From Thalassospira lucentensis MCCC 1A00383 = DSM 14000 (GTDB lineage: Bacteria > Pseudomonadota > Alphaproteobacteria > Rhodospirillales > Thalassospiraceae), in contig NZ_ATWN01000005.1 in the NCBI RefSeq assembly GCF_000421265.1, forward strand, positions 310,001-374,000: a stretch of DNA of 64,000 nt, in the 5' to 3' direction. Positions 35,591 through 43,974 of the stretch are shown here, piece after piece (the first letter of the stretch is position 1; each line of letters starts with the position of its first letter). The position numbers and the translations under genes were made by a program. Under the pieces are notes generated by a model that made no database searches, was not told the origin of the DNA, and was given only the letters and a program-made list of their open reading frames with translations.

Positions 35591-36214
35591 ATGACGGAAA
35601 ATCTTCTTCTTCTCTGGCTGGCGGCCTTGCCCCTGATGGGCAGCCCCGGCCCCGCCACCATCAGCCTGGCCGCAACCGGCTCTGCCTTTGGGATACGGCC
35701 GGGTCTTGGCTATTTGTCGGGCATCATCATTGGCACGACGTGCGTTTTGCTGCTTGTCGCGACCGGGGTCGCCACCGCCCTGATCGCTCATCCCATTGCC
35801 GGTCATATCCTGACCGCACTGGCAACGATCTATATTCTGTATCTGGCATGGAAAATTGCCACTGCCCCGGTAAACCCTGCACGATCTGCGGACAAAACCC
35901 CGCACCCCCGCGAAACCGCCGCGCCCGACTTTCGGGGCGGACTGCTGTTGGCCATCGCCAATCCCAAGGCCTTTGCCGCCATCGGCGCGGTCTATGCCAG
36001 CCATCACATCGTGCAAAACTCTGTCTGGCTGAATAACACGTTTAAAATCGCGGCTTTGACGCTGGTGATCGTGCTGGTCAACACAACATGGCTGATCTTT
36101 GGCGCTGGGTTTTCCCGCCTGCTGTCTGATCCGCGCGCCGGGCGAGCAATCAACATCATCTTTGCCCTGATGCTGATTGCATCGGTCAGCACGGCATTGT
36201 TGTCTTTGCTATAA
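35591..36214 (+). CDS. LysE/RhtB-family exporter
   Basis: Inner-membrane amino-acid or amine exporter, 207 residues, about six spans. The family signature GSPGPATISLAATGSAFGIRPGLGYLSG lies at about 17-44 and NPKAFAAIGAV in the middle. The start MTENLLLLW at 35591 gives the usual family length; the frame stays open to 35468 but the extra residues are not family-like. Substrate unknown; a single gene. Confidence 0.87.
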   Translation: MTENLLLLWLAALPLMGSPGPATISLAATGSAFGIRPGLGYLSGIIIGTTCVLLLVATGVATALIAHPIAGHILTALATIYILYLAWKIATAPVNPARSADKTPHPRETAAPDFRGGLLLAIANPKAFAAIGAVYASHHIVQNSVWLNNTFKIAALTLVIVLVNTTWLIFGAGFSRLLSDPRAGRAINIIFALMLIASVSTALLSLL

Positions 36215-36255
36215 TTGCCATCGCTGACCTGTATCACACGGCACAATCCGCACGG

Positions 36256-36771
36256 CTAAGCCGCGCGGGTTTGATCCCCATCGTCTAAAAACAGCTGCAT
36301 CGTCACCAGATCAAGCCACCGGTCAAACTTGCGTGCGACTTCTTTTGCATGCCCGACCTGCTCAAAACCAAAGCGCGCATGGAACCGGATCGAATTCAGG
36401 TTTTCCGCATCGATACCGCCCACCATGACATGCAGCCCCGCCTCTTTCGCCAACTCAATCAGCGCAGCAAGCAACGCCCCGCCGGCCCCGGCACCGCGAT
36501 GACGGGCATCCACATGCACCGAATGCTCCACCGTAAAGCGATACCCCCACCGCCCCCGCCACGGGCCATAGGAGGCAAACCCCACAACAGCACCGCCCTC
36601 TTCGGCCACAAGAACCGGAAACCCCTGCTGCACGCGCCCCTCAAACCAATCAAGGCGTTCTTCAAGGCTAGAGGGCTGATCATCGTAAATCGCCGTGCTG
36701 GTCAAAAGCACATCATTATAGATTTCAAGGATCGCCGGAAGATCCCCCTTGGTCGCTGTGCGAATATGCAT
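36256..36771 (-). CDS. GNAT N-acetyltransferase, phosphinothricin-acetyltransferase-like
   Basis: 171 residues. The N-terminus IRTATKGDLPAILEIYNDVL with following TSTAIYDD is characteristic of the PAT/Bar group, and RHRGAGAGGALLAALI is the acetyl-CoA loop (R-x-x-G-x-G/A). A strong AGGAGG precedes the ATG at 36771, which decides the start. Members acetylate glutamine-synthetase inhibitors or methionine sulfoximine. It is divergent from an XRE-cupin regulator 95 bases away that may control it. Confidence 0.87.
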   Translation of the reverse strand: MHIRTATKGDLPAILEIYNDVLLTSTAIYDDQPSSLEERLDWFEGRVQQGFPVLVAEEGGAVVGFASYGPWRGRWGYRFTVEHSVHVDARHRGAGAGGALLAALIELAKEAGLHVMVGGIDAENLNSIRFHARFGFEQVGHAKEVARKFDRWLDLVTMQLFLDDGDQTRAA

Positions 36772-36866
36772 TTTCGCCTCCTGCATAGATTATAACGAAC
36801 ATGTTGCAGAATTACGTCCATTATAGTAGACAGTCAATATTGATTTTAAATGAAATATGGCAAAAC

Positions 36867-37436
36867 ATGAACATCATAGAAGACGAATCTGCCGCATGGC
36901 TTTCGGCCCGCCTGCGCCGGGAACGCGAAGCCAAAGGCTGGTCGCTTGGCCAGTTTGCCGAAAAATCCGGTGTCTCCAAAGCCATGATCAGCAAAATCGA
37001 ACGCGGCGAAGCCAGCCCAACCGCCACCGTGCTGGGGCGTCTGTCCGGGGCACTTTCCCTGACGGTATCGGCATTGCTGTCGCGCAGCGATCCCGTCCAT
37101 CACGGTGTGCGCCGTCATGCCGACCAACCCGTCTGGTCCGATCCGGCAACCGGCTATGGCCGGCGTCAGGTCCTCTCGGGCCACAACATGCCGCTGGAAC
37201 TTGTCGAAGTTGACCTGCCCGCCAGACAACAGGTCGCAATGCCCGCCTCGGCCTTCACCTTTATCCGTCAAACCATCTGGGTTCTTGATGGATCACTGCT
37301 GTTTCACGAAGGCGACCGGGTCCATCACCTTGATACCGGCGATTGTCTGGAACTCGGCCCCCCGCAAGACTGCATGTTTGAAAATAAAACCGCTGAAAAC
37401 TGCCGCTATCTCGTCGCCGTCGTGCGCAGCGCCTAA
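36867..37436 (+). CDS. XRE-cupin transcriptional regulator
   Basis: 189 residues: an N-terminal HTH_3 domain (LGQFAEKSGVSKAMISKIERGE at about 28-49, given here as the helix pair) and a C-terminal cupin for ligand binding. The start MNIIEDES at 36867 is the first family-like methionine; the ribosome site is poor. Divergent from the GNAT gene, so it likely regulates that gene and itself. Confidence 0.87.
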   Translation: MNIIEDESAAWLSARLRREREAKGWSLGQFAEKSGVSKAMISKIERGEASPTATVLGRLSGALSLTVSALLSRSDPVHHGVRRHADQPVWSDPATGYGRRQVLSGHNMPLELVEVDLPARQQVAMPASAFTFIRQTIWVLDGSLLFHEGDRVHHLDTGDCLELGPPQDCMFENKTAENCRYLVAVVRSA

Positions 37437-37463
37437 GTCCGCGGATGGTGCCGATGGCACGGA

Positions 37464-38504
37464 TTAAGCCACCGACGTTGAGTCCGCGTGATCCACCCGG
37501 CGCACCGCACCGGGCGACATGCCTGTCGTGCGTTTGAACGCCCGGCTGAATGCCGCGACTGAGGCATAGCCAAGCCGGTCGGCCACCTCATCCATCGGCA
37601 GTTTTTCGCGCCCGATCCACTGGCTGGCCAGCCGCATGCGCAAGTTTGTCAAATATTGCTGTGGTGTCGCTTTGGTCAGCTCAACAAACCGTTCGGCAAA
37701 AACCGACCGCGACATGCCCATTTCGGACGCCATATCGGCCACCGACCAATCGCGCCCCGGCTCCTTATGCAAGGCGGCCAAAACGCGTGCCAGCTTCGGA
37801 TCACGCACCGCCTCGACCCAGCCACACACATCACATCCGGCCTCGACCCAGCGGCGCAGGATGGCCGCGGCCACCACATCGGCCAGTCGGGTCAGGATCA
37901 CGCCGTACCCCGGCCGTTTGGATTTAAGCTCGGCGGTCATGACATCAAGAATAGCGGGGATTTGCGGGTCATGATCGGGCACGGTTTCAATATGCATGAC
38001 CTCGGGCTTAAGATGTGCCAGCGGATGCAACCACCCCAGATCAAATTCCATCGCGCAACTGAAAATCAGGTTGTCCTTTGTCCGGCACACATCCTTTTCA
38101 CAGGCCCGGATTTCAGACGCCACATCACACAGATGCACCTTTTCAAATGCATCCACACTGCGCAGCGCAACCCCGTCCTTGCTGTATAAATCATGAATGC
38201 CCGCACAGGGCAGCAACACCGCGTCCCCGCAGCCAAGCGTATGTACCGCCCCGCTTTTGGTCCGCAAATGCACCGTCCCCTGCCCGATGAAATGCAGCCA
38301 CGCCCGGCTGTCATCGACATCCTCCCCAAACCGCAGCCCATAGGGGGCTGAAATCTCGATCCGGCGGTAATCAAGCCCGCGCAGGCGAACCCCCGACAAC
38401 AGCTCGCTGACCATATCGTGCCCGTTCGCATCAAAGCCGCCATCATACTGGCCTTCGATGTGCGTGGACGGGCTGTTAAACGCGGCATTGGCAATGGGGG
38501 ACAT
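37464..38504 (-). CDS. AraC-family transcriptional regulator with cupin_6 sensor
   Basis: 346 residues: an N-terminal cupin_6-type ligand domain (FGEDVDDSRAWLHFIGQGTV) and a C-terminal AraC double helix-turn-helix with WSVADMASEMGMSRSVFAERF and the second-helix consensus DRLGYASVAAFSRAFKRTTGMSPGA. The ATG at 38504 lies behind GAGAG. It is divergent from an MFS exporter gene 110 bases away, the typical regulator/pump arrangement. Confidence 0.9.
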   Translation of the reverse strand: MSPIANAAFNSPSTHIEGQYDGGFDANGHDMVSELLSGVRLRGLDYRRIEISAPYGLRFGEDVDDSRAWLHFIGQGTVHLRTKSGAVHTLGCGDAVLLPCAGIHDLYSKDGVALRSVDAFEKVHLCDVASEIRACEKDVCRTKDNLIFSCAMEFDLGWLHPLAHLKPEVMHIETVPDHDPQIPAILDVMTAELKSKRPGYGVILTRLADVVAAAILRRWVEAGCDVCGWVEAVRDPKLARVLAALHKEPGRDWSVADMASEMGMSRSVFAERFVELTKATPQQYLTNLRMRLASQWIGREKLPMDEVADRLGYASVAAFSRAFKRTTGMSPGAVRRVDHADSTSVA

Positions 38505-38613
38505 AGCACTCTCGGACGATTGATCAATAACTTCGGACAAACTGCCATAGAACGTCCGACCCGTCCAGTCTATCTTGGGTGCAATGCACAAACATCAACT
38601 CAAAGGATCCCCC

Positions 38614-39807
38614 ATGAGTGAACCTCAAACCACCCTCCAACCCGCATCTGCGGCATGGGGTGCTGTTATTTCGATGACGTTGGGGGTTTTCGGCCTTGTC
38701 ACCGCCGAATTCCTGCCCGTCAGCCTGCTGACCCCGATGGCCGATGATCTTCGCATTACCGAAGGCATGGCCGGGCAGGCCATGTCGGCCACCGCCGTTA
38801 TGGCCCTGATCACCAGCCTTCTGACCGCGACCGTCACCCGCAAGATCGACCGCCGCTATGTTCTGCTTGGTTTTTCAGTCCTTCTGATTGCCGCGAACAT
38901 CATGATCGCACTCGCCCCGACCTTTGCGATCCTGCTCGCCGGGCGGGTCTTGCTGGGCGTTGCCCTTGGCGGGTTCTGGACCATGTCGGCGGCCACCGTC
39001 ATGCGGCTGGTGCCTGAAAAAAGCGTGCCCCGTGCGCTCGCCATCCTGTTTAGCGGCGTTTCGGCGGCCACCGTCTTTGCCGCCCCGCTCGGAAGCTACC
39101 TTGGCGATGTGATTGGCTGGCGCAATGTGTTTTTGCTGGCCTCCTTGCTCGGCGTTCTCGCCCTTGTCGTGCAATTTGCCACCCTGCCCAAAATGCCGCC
39201 GCGCGGTCGTGCGACCTTGCGCACCTTGATCGAGGTCATGAGCCGCCCGCGCATGAAATTCGGGCTGTTTTCACTGGTCCTGATCATTACCGGCCATTTT
39301 GCGCTGTTTACCTATGTCCGCCCGTTCCTTGAAACGGTTTCGGGGGTCACCACGGCGGGTGTTTCGGGCATTTTGCTGGGCTTTGGGGTCGCCAACTTTA
39401 TCGGCACCTATGTCGGCGGTGCGCTGATTGCGCGCTCGCTGCGCATGACCATTGCGCTCATGCCGCTCATCATGGGGCTGGCCGGGGTCGGCATGGTTGT
39501 CATTGATGGTGCGGTTGCCCCGACCACCGTGCTTGTCGCGATCTGGGGCATGGCCTTTGGCGGTGTGCCGGTCGCATGGTCGACCTGGATCACCCGCACC
39601 GTGCCCGATGAAGCCGAAAGCGGCGGCGGACTTCTCGTTGCTGGTTTCCAGCTTGCCATTGCCACGGGTGCGGCGGCCGGCGGCCTTGTCTTTGACACCA
39701 GCGGCGCGCTTGGCGTCTTTACCATCGCTGGCTTCCTGCTGCTTGCCGCGTCTCTCATCGTAACGCTGGGCCTGCGAACCGCCCCTGTTCCCGCCGAACA
39801 GGGATAA
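38614..39807 (+). CDS. MFS transporter, DHA1 (AraJ/YdhP-like) family
   Basis: 397 residues with 12 predicted spans; the start carries LGVFGLVTAEFLPVSLLTPMA and the loop 2-3 region DRRYVLLGFS, both characteristic of the AraJ/nucleoside-exporter branch. AAAGGATCC precedes the ATG at 38614. Paired with the divergent AraC-family regulator, so likely an inducible exporter of sugars, nucleosides or drugs. Followed by two terminators. Confidence 0.9.
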   Translation: MSEPQTTLQPASAAWGAVISMTLGVFGLVTAEFLPVSLLTPMADDLRITEGMAGQAMSATAVMALITSLLTATVTRKIDRRYVLLGFSVLLIAANIMIALAPTFAILLAGRVLLGVALGGFWTMSAATVMRLVPEKSVPRALAILFSGVSAATVFAAPLGSYLGDVIGWRNVFLLASLLGVLALVVQFATLPKMPPRGRATLRTLIEVMSRPRMKFGLFSLVLIITGHFALFTYVRPFLETVSGVTTAGVSGILLGFGVANFIGTYVGGALIARSLRMTIALMPLIMGLAGVGMVVIDGAVAPTTVLVAIWGMAFGGVPVAWSTWITRTVPDEAESGGGLLVAGFQLAIATGAAAGGLVFDTSGALGVFTIAGFLLLAASLIVTLGLRTAPVPAEQG

Positions 39808-39850
39808 CAGCATCGCCCCAACCCCCGCCGATGCCGCATCGGCCCAGCCC

Positions 39851-39886
39851 GCCCCGGCAGTTGAACGACTGCCGGGGCATTTCTCC
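39851..39886 (+). terminator. First terminator after the MFS gene
   Basis: GCCCCGGCAGT and ACTGCCGGGGC form an 11-bp stem, followed by ATTTCT. Confidence 0.8.
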
Positions 39887-39918
39887 CTCGCAACCACCAT
39901 AATGACCCCAGACACACC

Positions 39919-39955
39919 AAAGGGCAGCGGAACCAACCCGCTGCCCTTTCTGATT
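39919..39955 (+). terminator. Second hairpin terminator after the MFS gene
   Basis: AAAGGGCAGCGG and CCGCTGCCCTTT form a perfect 12-bp stem, 40 bases after the first terminator and then TCTGATTCT. Confidence 0.7.
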
Positions 39956-39986
39956 CTGCTAATGTCCACCCCCCCTAAAAAAACCA

Positions 39987-40013
39987 GTCATTCCCGCGCA
40001 GGCGGGAATCCAT
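39987..40013 (+). repeat. Isolated GTCATTCCCGC palindromic repeat
   Basis: One copy of the repeat seen in 3345-3725, in the 325-base gap upstream of the PfpI gene; the rest of that gap holds two terminators and the PfpI leader. Confidence 0.85.
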
Positions 40014-40132
40014 CCCCAAAGCACCCGCTCCTCACCCCTTGCCACAAAATCACCACAGGAAAATTTGGAACGTTCTCAAACCGCAGCCGTTGACGGGGTG
40101 TAATGCTCGACATCAATGAAAGGAGCGACATT

Positions 40133-40693
40133 ATGCCTGCGATTGATACCGCAAAGATTCTGATCCTCGCCACCGATGGCTATGAACGCTCGGAACTGCG
40201 CGTTCCGCTTGAAAAACTCTCGACCCAGGGGGCCGATGTTAAAATCGCATCGCCCAAATCGGACCCGATCAAAAGCTGGGACGATAAAAACTGGGGCGAT
40301 ACGGTCGATGTCGATGTCGAAGTCAAAAATGTCGATATCGCCGACTATGACGCGCTGGTCATCCCCGGCGGGCAGATCAACCCGGACCTTCTGCGCAATG
40401 ATGAGGCATCCGTCAGTCTGGTGCGCGAATTTGTCGCCTCGGGCAAACCGGTCGCGGCGATCTGTCACGGCCCGTGGCTTCTGGTCGAGGCCGGTGCGCT
40501 GCGCGGTCGCCGTGCGACGTCCTATAGCTCAATCAAAACCGACCTTCTCAATGCCGGTGCCCTCTGGCAGGACGAAGCGGTTGTGTGCGAGCAAGGGATC
40601 GTCACATCGCGCACCCCCAACGACCTTGACGCCTTCGTCAGCAAAATCGTCGAGGAAGTCAGCGAAGGCACCCACCACAGCCGGGCTGCTTAA
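40133..40693 (+). CDS. DJ-1/PfpI family protein (YhbO/YajL-like)
   Basis: 186 residues of the class I glutamine-amidotransferase-like fold. The nucleophile elbow AICHGPWLLVEAGALRGR contains the Cys-His pair and LVIPGGQ provides the conserved Gly-Gly loop. AAAGGAG lies before the ATG at 40133. E. coli relatives have protein/DNA deglycase or stress-chaperone roles, so a stress protein is likely. Monocistronic, with its own terminator. Confidence 0.92.
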   Translation: MPAIDTAKILILATDGYERSELRVPLEKLSTQGADVKIASPKSDPIKSWDDKNWGDTVDVDVEVKNVDIADYDALVIPGGQINPDLLRNDEASVSLVREFVASGKPVAAICHGPWLLVEAGALRGRRATSYSSIKTDLLNAGALWQDEAVVCEQGIVTSRTPNDLDAFVSKIVEEVSEGTHHSRAA

Positions 40694-40760
40694 CCCGCAC
40701 CGGGCAGAAACCTGCCCCCAGACACGGTACCAGTGTGCAAGTGTGCCGATACCCAAAACC

Positions 40761-40793
40761 AAAACGGACGGAGGTTTCCCCTTCGTCCGTTTT
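40761..40793 (+). terminator. Terminator downstream of the PfpI gene
   Basis: AAAACGGACG and CGTCCGTTTT form a 10-bp stem, followed by CCGTTTC. Confidence 0.8.
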
Positions 40794-40896
40794 CCGTTTC
40801 AAATCCCACCGGATGCGCCACCGCACGCGCCCCCAACCACACACCCCGCCAAAAACCCCGTCACACACCCCAGCACAAAACCCGCCACAAAACCCC

Positions 40897-40923
40897 GTCA
40901 TTCCCGCGCAGGCGGGAATCCAT
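40897..40923 (+). repeat. GTCATTCCCGC palindromic repeat abutting a small ORF
   Basis: A further copy of the repeat, ending 3 bases before the stop codon of the small minus-strand frame at 40927. Confidence 0.85.
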
Positions 40924-40926
40924 GTG

Positions 40927-41058
40927 TCAAAGCGCACCATCCGCATCAAGCCCGACCAGAAGCTCCGCCTCTGAAAAAGGAAGATTGACCTTTCGGGGCG
41001 CTTTGCTAGAAATCCGGCCAACGGCACTTTCCGTCTGGCGCTTACTGTCGCTTTTCAT
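40927..41058 (-). CDS. Small ORF, possible truncated antitoxin-like protein
   Basis: 43 codons behind an excellent GAGAGGG ribosome site at 7 bases. The end, R-K-V-N-L-P-F-S-E-A-E-L-L-V-G-L-D, resembles the C-terminal toxin-binding segment of AbrB/MazE-type antitoxins, but I cannot place it firmly. The stop codon lies 3 bases from a palindromic repeat, as if the repeat cut off the original 3' end. It may be a real short protein or a gene remnant; no toxin gene is adjacent. Confidence 0.4.
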   Translation of the reverse strand: MKSDSKRQTESAVGRISSKAPRKVNLPFSEAELLVGLDADGAL

Positions 41059-41111
41059 AATGCCCTCTCGACGTATGCCAAGCGTCAATAATGATACCGC
41101 AGAAAAAGAAG

Positions 41112-41136
41112 AAAAAGGGGACAGATTTATTTTTCC
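41112..41136 (+). repeat. Left GGGGACAG repeat of the defence-type island
   Basis: AAAAAGGGGACAG then a T-rich tail. An inverted partner, CTGTCCCC, lies at 41206-41213, giving a REP-like doublet. A second direct copy at 44859-44883 matches at 22 of 25 bases. Confidence 0.75.
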
Positions 41137-41197
41137 AACAAGATCCGACAAAGATTGAAACCCGCTTTATCCCAAGATTAGGGCTGTGGAATAGATA

Positions 41198-41216
41198 AAA
41201 GGGGTCTGTCCCCTTT
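41198..41216. repeat. Short hairpin AAAGGGG-TCTGT-CCCCTTT
   Basis: Perfect 7-bp stem containing the inverted GGGGACAG partner described at 41112; could fold as a REP hairpin. Confidence 0.6.
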
Positions 41217-41437
41217 CTCTGCACTGTTTAGCGCCCTGAATAGGTTGTATCGATAGGCACGAAACCATTAACCCAAAAACGTCGCGCTCTTTTTGATCTA
41301 GGCTAGAAAAAAGTGGACGCTACGGGCACAGACAACACGGGGATCACAGGCTATCCTTGTCGCCACTAAGTTGACCACTGCAAAGCTTTGGAGCTAAAGC
41401 TTTCAGAGCAATACATTATTGCATTGCTACACAATTA
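41217..41437. other. Leader region of the sce7726-like gene
   Basis: AT-rich and without a convincing start codon or ribosome site. No promoter could be assigned by eye. The whole 40694-41437 gap holds only the repeats, terminator and small ORF listed here. Confidence 0.4.
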
Positions 41438-42073
41438 GTGCATTTGTATGCAGAAAATACTGACCTATATGGGACAAAACCTACCGTGTACTTAAGCGAC
41501 TCAACAATTCGAAAAGAGCTAATTGATAGGTTGCAGCGCAGAGGCTACGACAAGAGTGAATTAGTCGAAGAATTGCGTATTCATGATGGCAAAGCGATAG
41601 CAGACGTTGTTGCATGCAATCAGGCCACGATGCACTGCTATGAAATAAAAAGTGATTTGGACAAAGTAGAGCGAGTTATTGAGCAAGCCACTTACTTCAA
41701 CCTGGCTTTCTCAAAGCTCACGCTAGTAACGACAGAAAAGCACCTTGCAAGAGCCCTGGAAGTAGCACCGGATTTTTGGGGTATTATTTTAGTGCGCAAA
41801 AGAGCTACAAAAATTGTACTCAAAGCGATACGTAAGCATTCATACAATCCATTTTTTTGTAAAAATAAAGCTCTGAAAGCACTCTGGAAGGATGAGTTAA
41901 TTGATCTACTTTCGAGAGTCCAAAAGGCACCTAAAAAATTAAACCGGGCAGAGTTAGCCGAAGAGTTGTCAGCAAGATTGACCAAGCAAAAAGTTAATGT
42001 TGCTATTTCGGAGAAAATTCGCCTGCGGAGTATTACTACGGTAAATCCCACATATAAGTTACGTGAGAATTGA
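41438..42073 (+). CDS. sce7726-family protein with nuclease-like fold
   Basis: 211 residues. It matches the sce7726 family, whose core resembles a PD-(D/E)xK nuclease: a helix with R-K-E-L-I-D-R-L, then Asp56 in IADVVACN and E69-x-K71 in CYEIKSDLDKVERV, followed by AAT-Y-F-x-helix and a strand LTLVTT. The start is doubtful: the first possible codon is GTG at 41438 without a ribosome site. Its 3' end overlaps that of the convergent beta-family gene by 38 bases. In Sorangium the family's namesake is a neighbour of sce7725, a beta-type protein, and the same pairing occurs here. Confidence 0.75.
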   Translation: MHLYAENTDLYGTKPTVYLSDSTIRKELIDRLQRRGYDKSELVEELRIHDGKAIADVVACNQATMHCYEIKSDLDKVERVIEQATYFNLAFSKLTLVTTEKHLARALEVAPDFWGIILVRKRATKIVLKAIRKHSYNPFFCKNKALKALWKDELIDLLSRVQKAPKKLNRAELAEELSARLTKQKVNVAISEKIRLRSITTVNPTYKLREN

Positions 42074-43097
42074 TTGTTGGTCGTAAGACAGTCGAGGGCG
42101 TTACCCGCGCACCCAGTCCATTTGCTTTGTCGGCAATAAATTGATCTCCGAACGAATAGGCCGCACCACGGTAAAAGGGTTGATTAACGATTATCTCCGA
42201 AAAATCATTATATTGGCTGTACTCTCGCGGATGTGTTCTCAGTGCACCTCCACGGATGCAATAGTGATGCCCATCATAGGTATAGAGCATCTTTGGCGCC
42301 ATAATGTTCAGGAGTATCTCCGGCTCAATGTCGACGTCAGAATAATTGGGACTAACAACACTGTAATCGCCTATAAACAGCTCTCCAAACCCAGCTGATT
42401 GATCAACCCCCTGATGTATAGCCAACTCATTTCTAACTACATTACTCATACTGTTCACAGGTACAATTTCGGCTATAGATGCAGGAATGGATGACCCAGT
42501 AACGATGACTTTACGTATAGGATAATGCTCACCAAATCTCTCCCAGAACTCATTAATCCGAGCTCCGACCACAACAGCATTGAGCTCGCGACAAACTCTG
42601 CAATCAAAAACAAGATCTATACGATCAAAATAAGCTAGAATGTTGTTGAGTAACTCACTCAGCTCATCCTCGACTGCGTAAAAATCTTGAAAGTCATCTG
42701 GCAAAACTCGAAGAGCAACAGTATCTGACGTTAGTCCGAAATCTGTCCTAGCTGTTACGACTGCGTTGTTGTGAGCTAGCGACCTGTCGATTCCAACCAC
42801 AGGAATCGTTTTTTCTAGTGGACACTCCGCTAAAATCAGTTGGTAGGAATCAATGCCACCGATTTCACGATCCACAACATCAAAATTATCTAAATACAGT
42901 TCGCGGACATCAGACAAGTTCCTTTCGACGGATGTCATGTCGCGTCCTAGTGAAGCGAGAAAATCACCGTCCTGCTGATTCTCCCTCCTTGCGAAATCAA
43001 AGAAAGGAGTTATTTGGGTGCGGATATCGTCTCGGAGTTCTTTTACCGCGAATATTTCACCCTGTTTCAACTTTAAGAATGGCACATATTTAACCAC
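42036..43097 (-). CDS. Beta-family (T4 beta-protein-like, sce7725-related) protein
   Basis: 353 residues. The opening Y-V-P-x-L-K-x-K-Q-G-E at 4-14 and the following TPFFDFARRE are characteristic of the beta protein family (PF14350), which in several bacteria lies beside sce7726-like genes. It may form a TIM-barrel-like fold, but no catalytic residues are established. The GTG at 43097 overlaps the ImmA-like gene by 8 bases. Last gene of the minus-strand operon; overlaps the convergent nuclease-like gene. Function unknown; defence role inferred. Confidence 0.75.
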   Translation of the reverse strand: MVKYVPFLKLKQGEIFAVKELRDDIRTQITPFFDFARRENQQDGDFLASLGRDMTSVERNLSDVRELYLDNFDVVDREIGGIDSYQLILAECPLEKTIPVVGIDRSLAHNNAVVTARTDFGLTSDTVALRVLPDDFQDFYAVEDELSELLNNILAYFDRIDLVFDCRVCRELNAVVVGARINEFWERFGEHYPIRKVIVTGSSIPASIAEIVPVNSMSNVVRNELAIHQGVDQSAGFGELFIGDYSVVSPNYSDVDIEPEILLNIMAPKMLYTYDGHHYCIRGGALRTHPREYSQYNDFSEIIVNQPFYRGAAYSFGDQFIADKANGLGARVTPSTVLRPTINSHVTYMWDLP

Positions 43098-43974
43098 CGG
43101 TGAAAACTACCTCTCTTAGGTCAACAGCATCGACAATACTGCGATACCTATCATACCTGTTCAGTTCCCTCTGAAGCAGACCTGCGACTAACGCTGGATG
43201 CACACCAATCTGTTTGGAGAACTCAATAATAGTTTCGCGCCCACCATTATAGTGGACGGAACTGTTTCTCCATAAATGTCGAGGAACGACTGAGTTCTTC
43301 GCCAGACGATTTGCCTGTGCCTCGACGGCGCTAACCCTATCGCCAGCCTCAAAGTCGTCCAATATGGGCGAGGCTAAACGATCAAGGTGCAAAACGATAT
43401 GTGACAATTCGTGCAGCAGTGTGAACCAGTAGAAATCTAATCTAGGATACCGGAAGCCAATCCCGACGACAGGGTGACCAGTACCTAGCAAAGCTACCAT
43501 ACCATCAATTTTGGCCCTTTCGGGCACACGCTCATGCACTAAAATCACACCGACCTCCCTAAGTTTTTCAGGGAGGTGAATAACATTTCTCGGCTCCACA
43601 CTCTCTCGAGCAATGTGAGCAAGGTACTCACGATCAAGCCCTTCGAACTGCGGAACATTTTGCAAAGAAAGAATCTTATAAGCTTCTGAAAACACCTTTG
43701 AAGACCAAGCTGCGCCTAACACTTCATTAGCGTCTTCCCTCTTCCTAAATAATTGCGGAAGATTGCCTGATACAAAGGCGTTAAACATAAACTGAAGTAT
43801 TTCAGTTCTTTCTTGACCTACACCAAGGAATTTTTCGAGTGATCGATCTTTAGAATGCTCACTTATATAATTTTTGAATGCACTATAACTCTCCACAACC
43901 TCACGAGGATCGGATCTCCCAGCGCTTGTGGACCAAGCCTCAAAGTCTTCAAACTCTTCAAACCGATTATTCAT
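43090..43974 (-). CDS. ImmA/IrrE-type zinc metallopeptidase
   Basis: 294 residues. The DUF955-type zinc motif HELSH is at 188-192, with a candidate third ligand Glu in SAVEAQANRLAKN (about 215). The N-terminal half (about 1-110) is helical and not a recognisable helix-turn-helix, so unlike many ImmA/IrrE proteins it lacks an XRE partner or domain. GAGG lies before the ATG at 43974. In phages and ICEs such proteases cleave repressors; here the target is unknown. Middle gene of a coupled operon. Confidence 0.82.
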   Translation of the reverse strand: MNNRFEEFEDFEAWSTSAGRSDPREVVESYSAFKNYISEHSKDRSLEKFLGVGQERTEILQFMFNAFVSGNLPQLFRKREDANEVLGAAWSSKVFSEAYKILSLQNVPQFEGLDREYLAHIARESVEPRNVIHLPEKLREVGVILVHERVPERAKIDGMVALLGTGHPVVGIGFRYPRLDFYWFTLLHELSHIVLHLDRLASPILDDFEAGDRVSAVEAQANRLAKNSVVPRHLWRNSSVHYNGGRETIIEFSKQIGVHPALVAGLLQRELNRYDRYRSIVDAVDLREVVFTGG

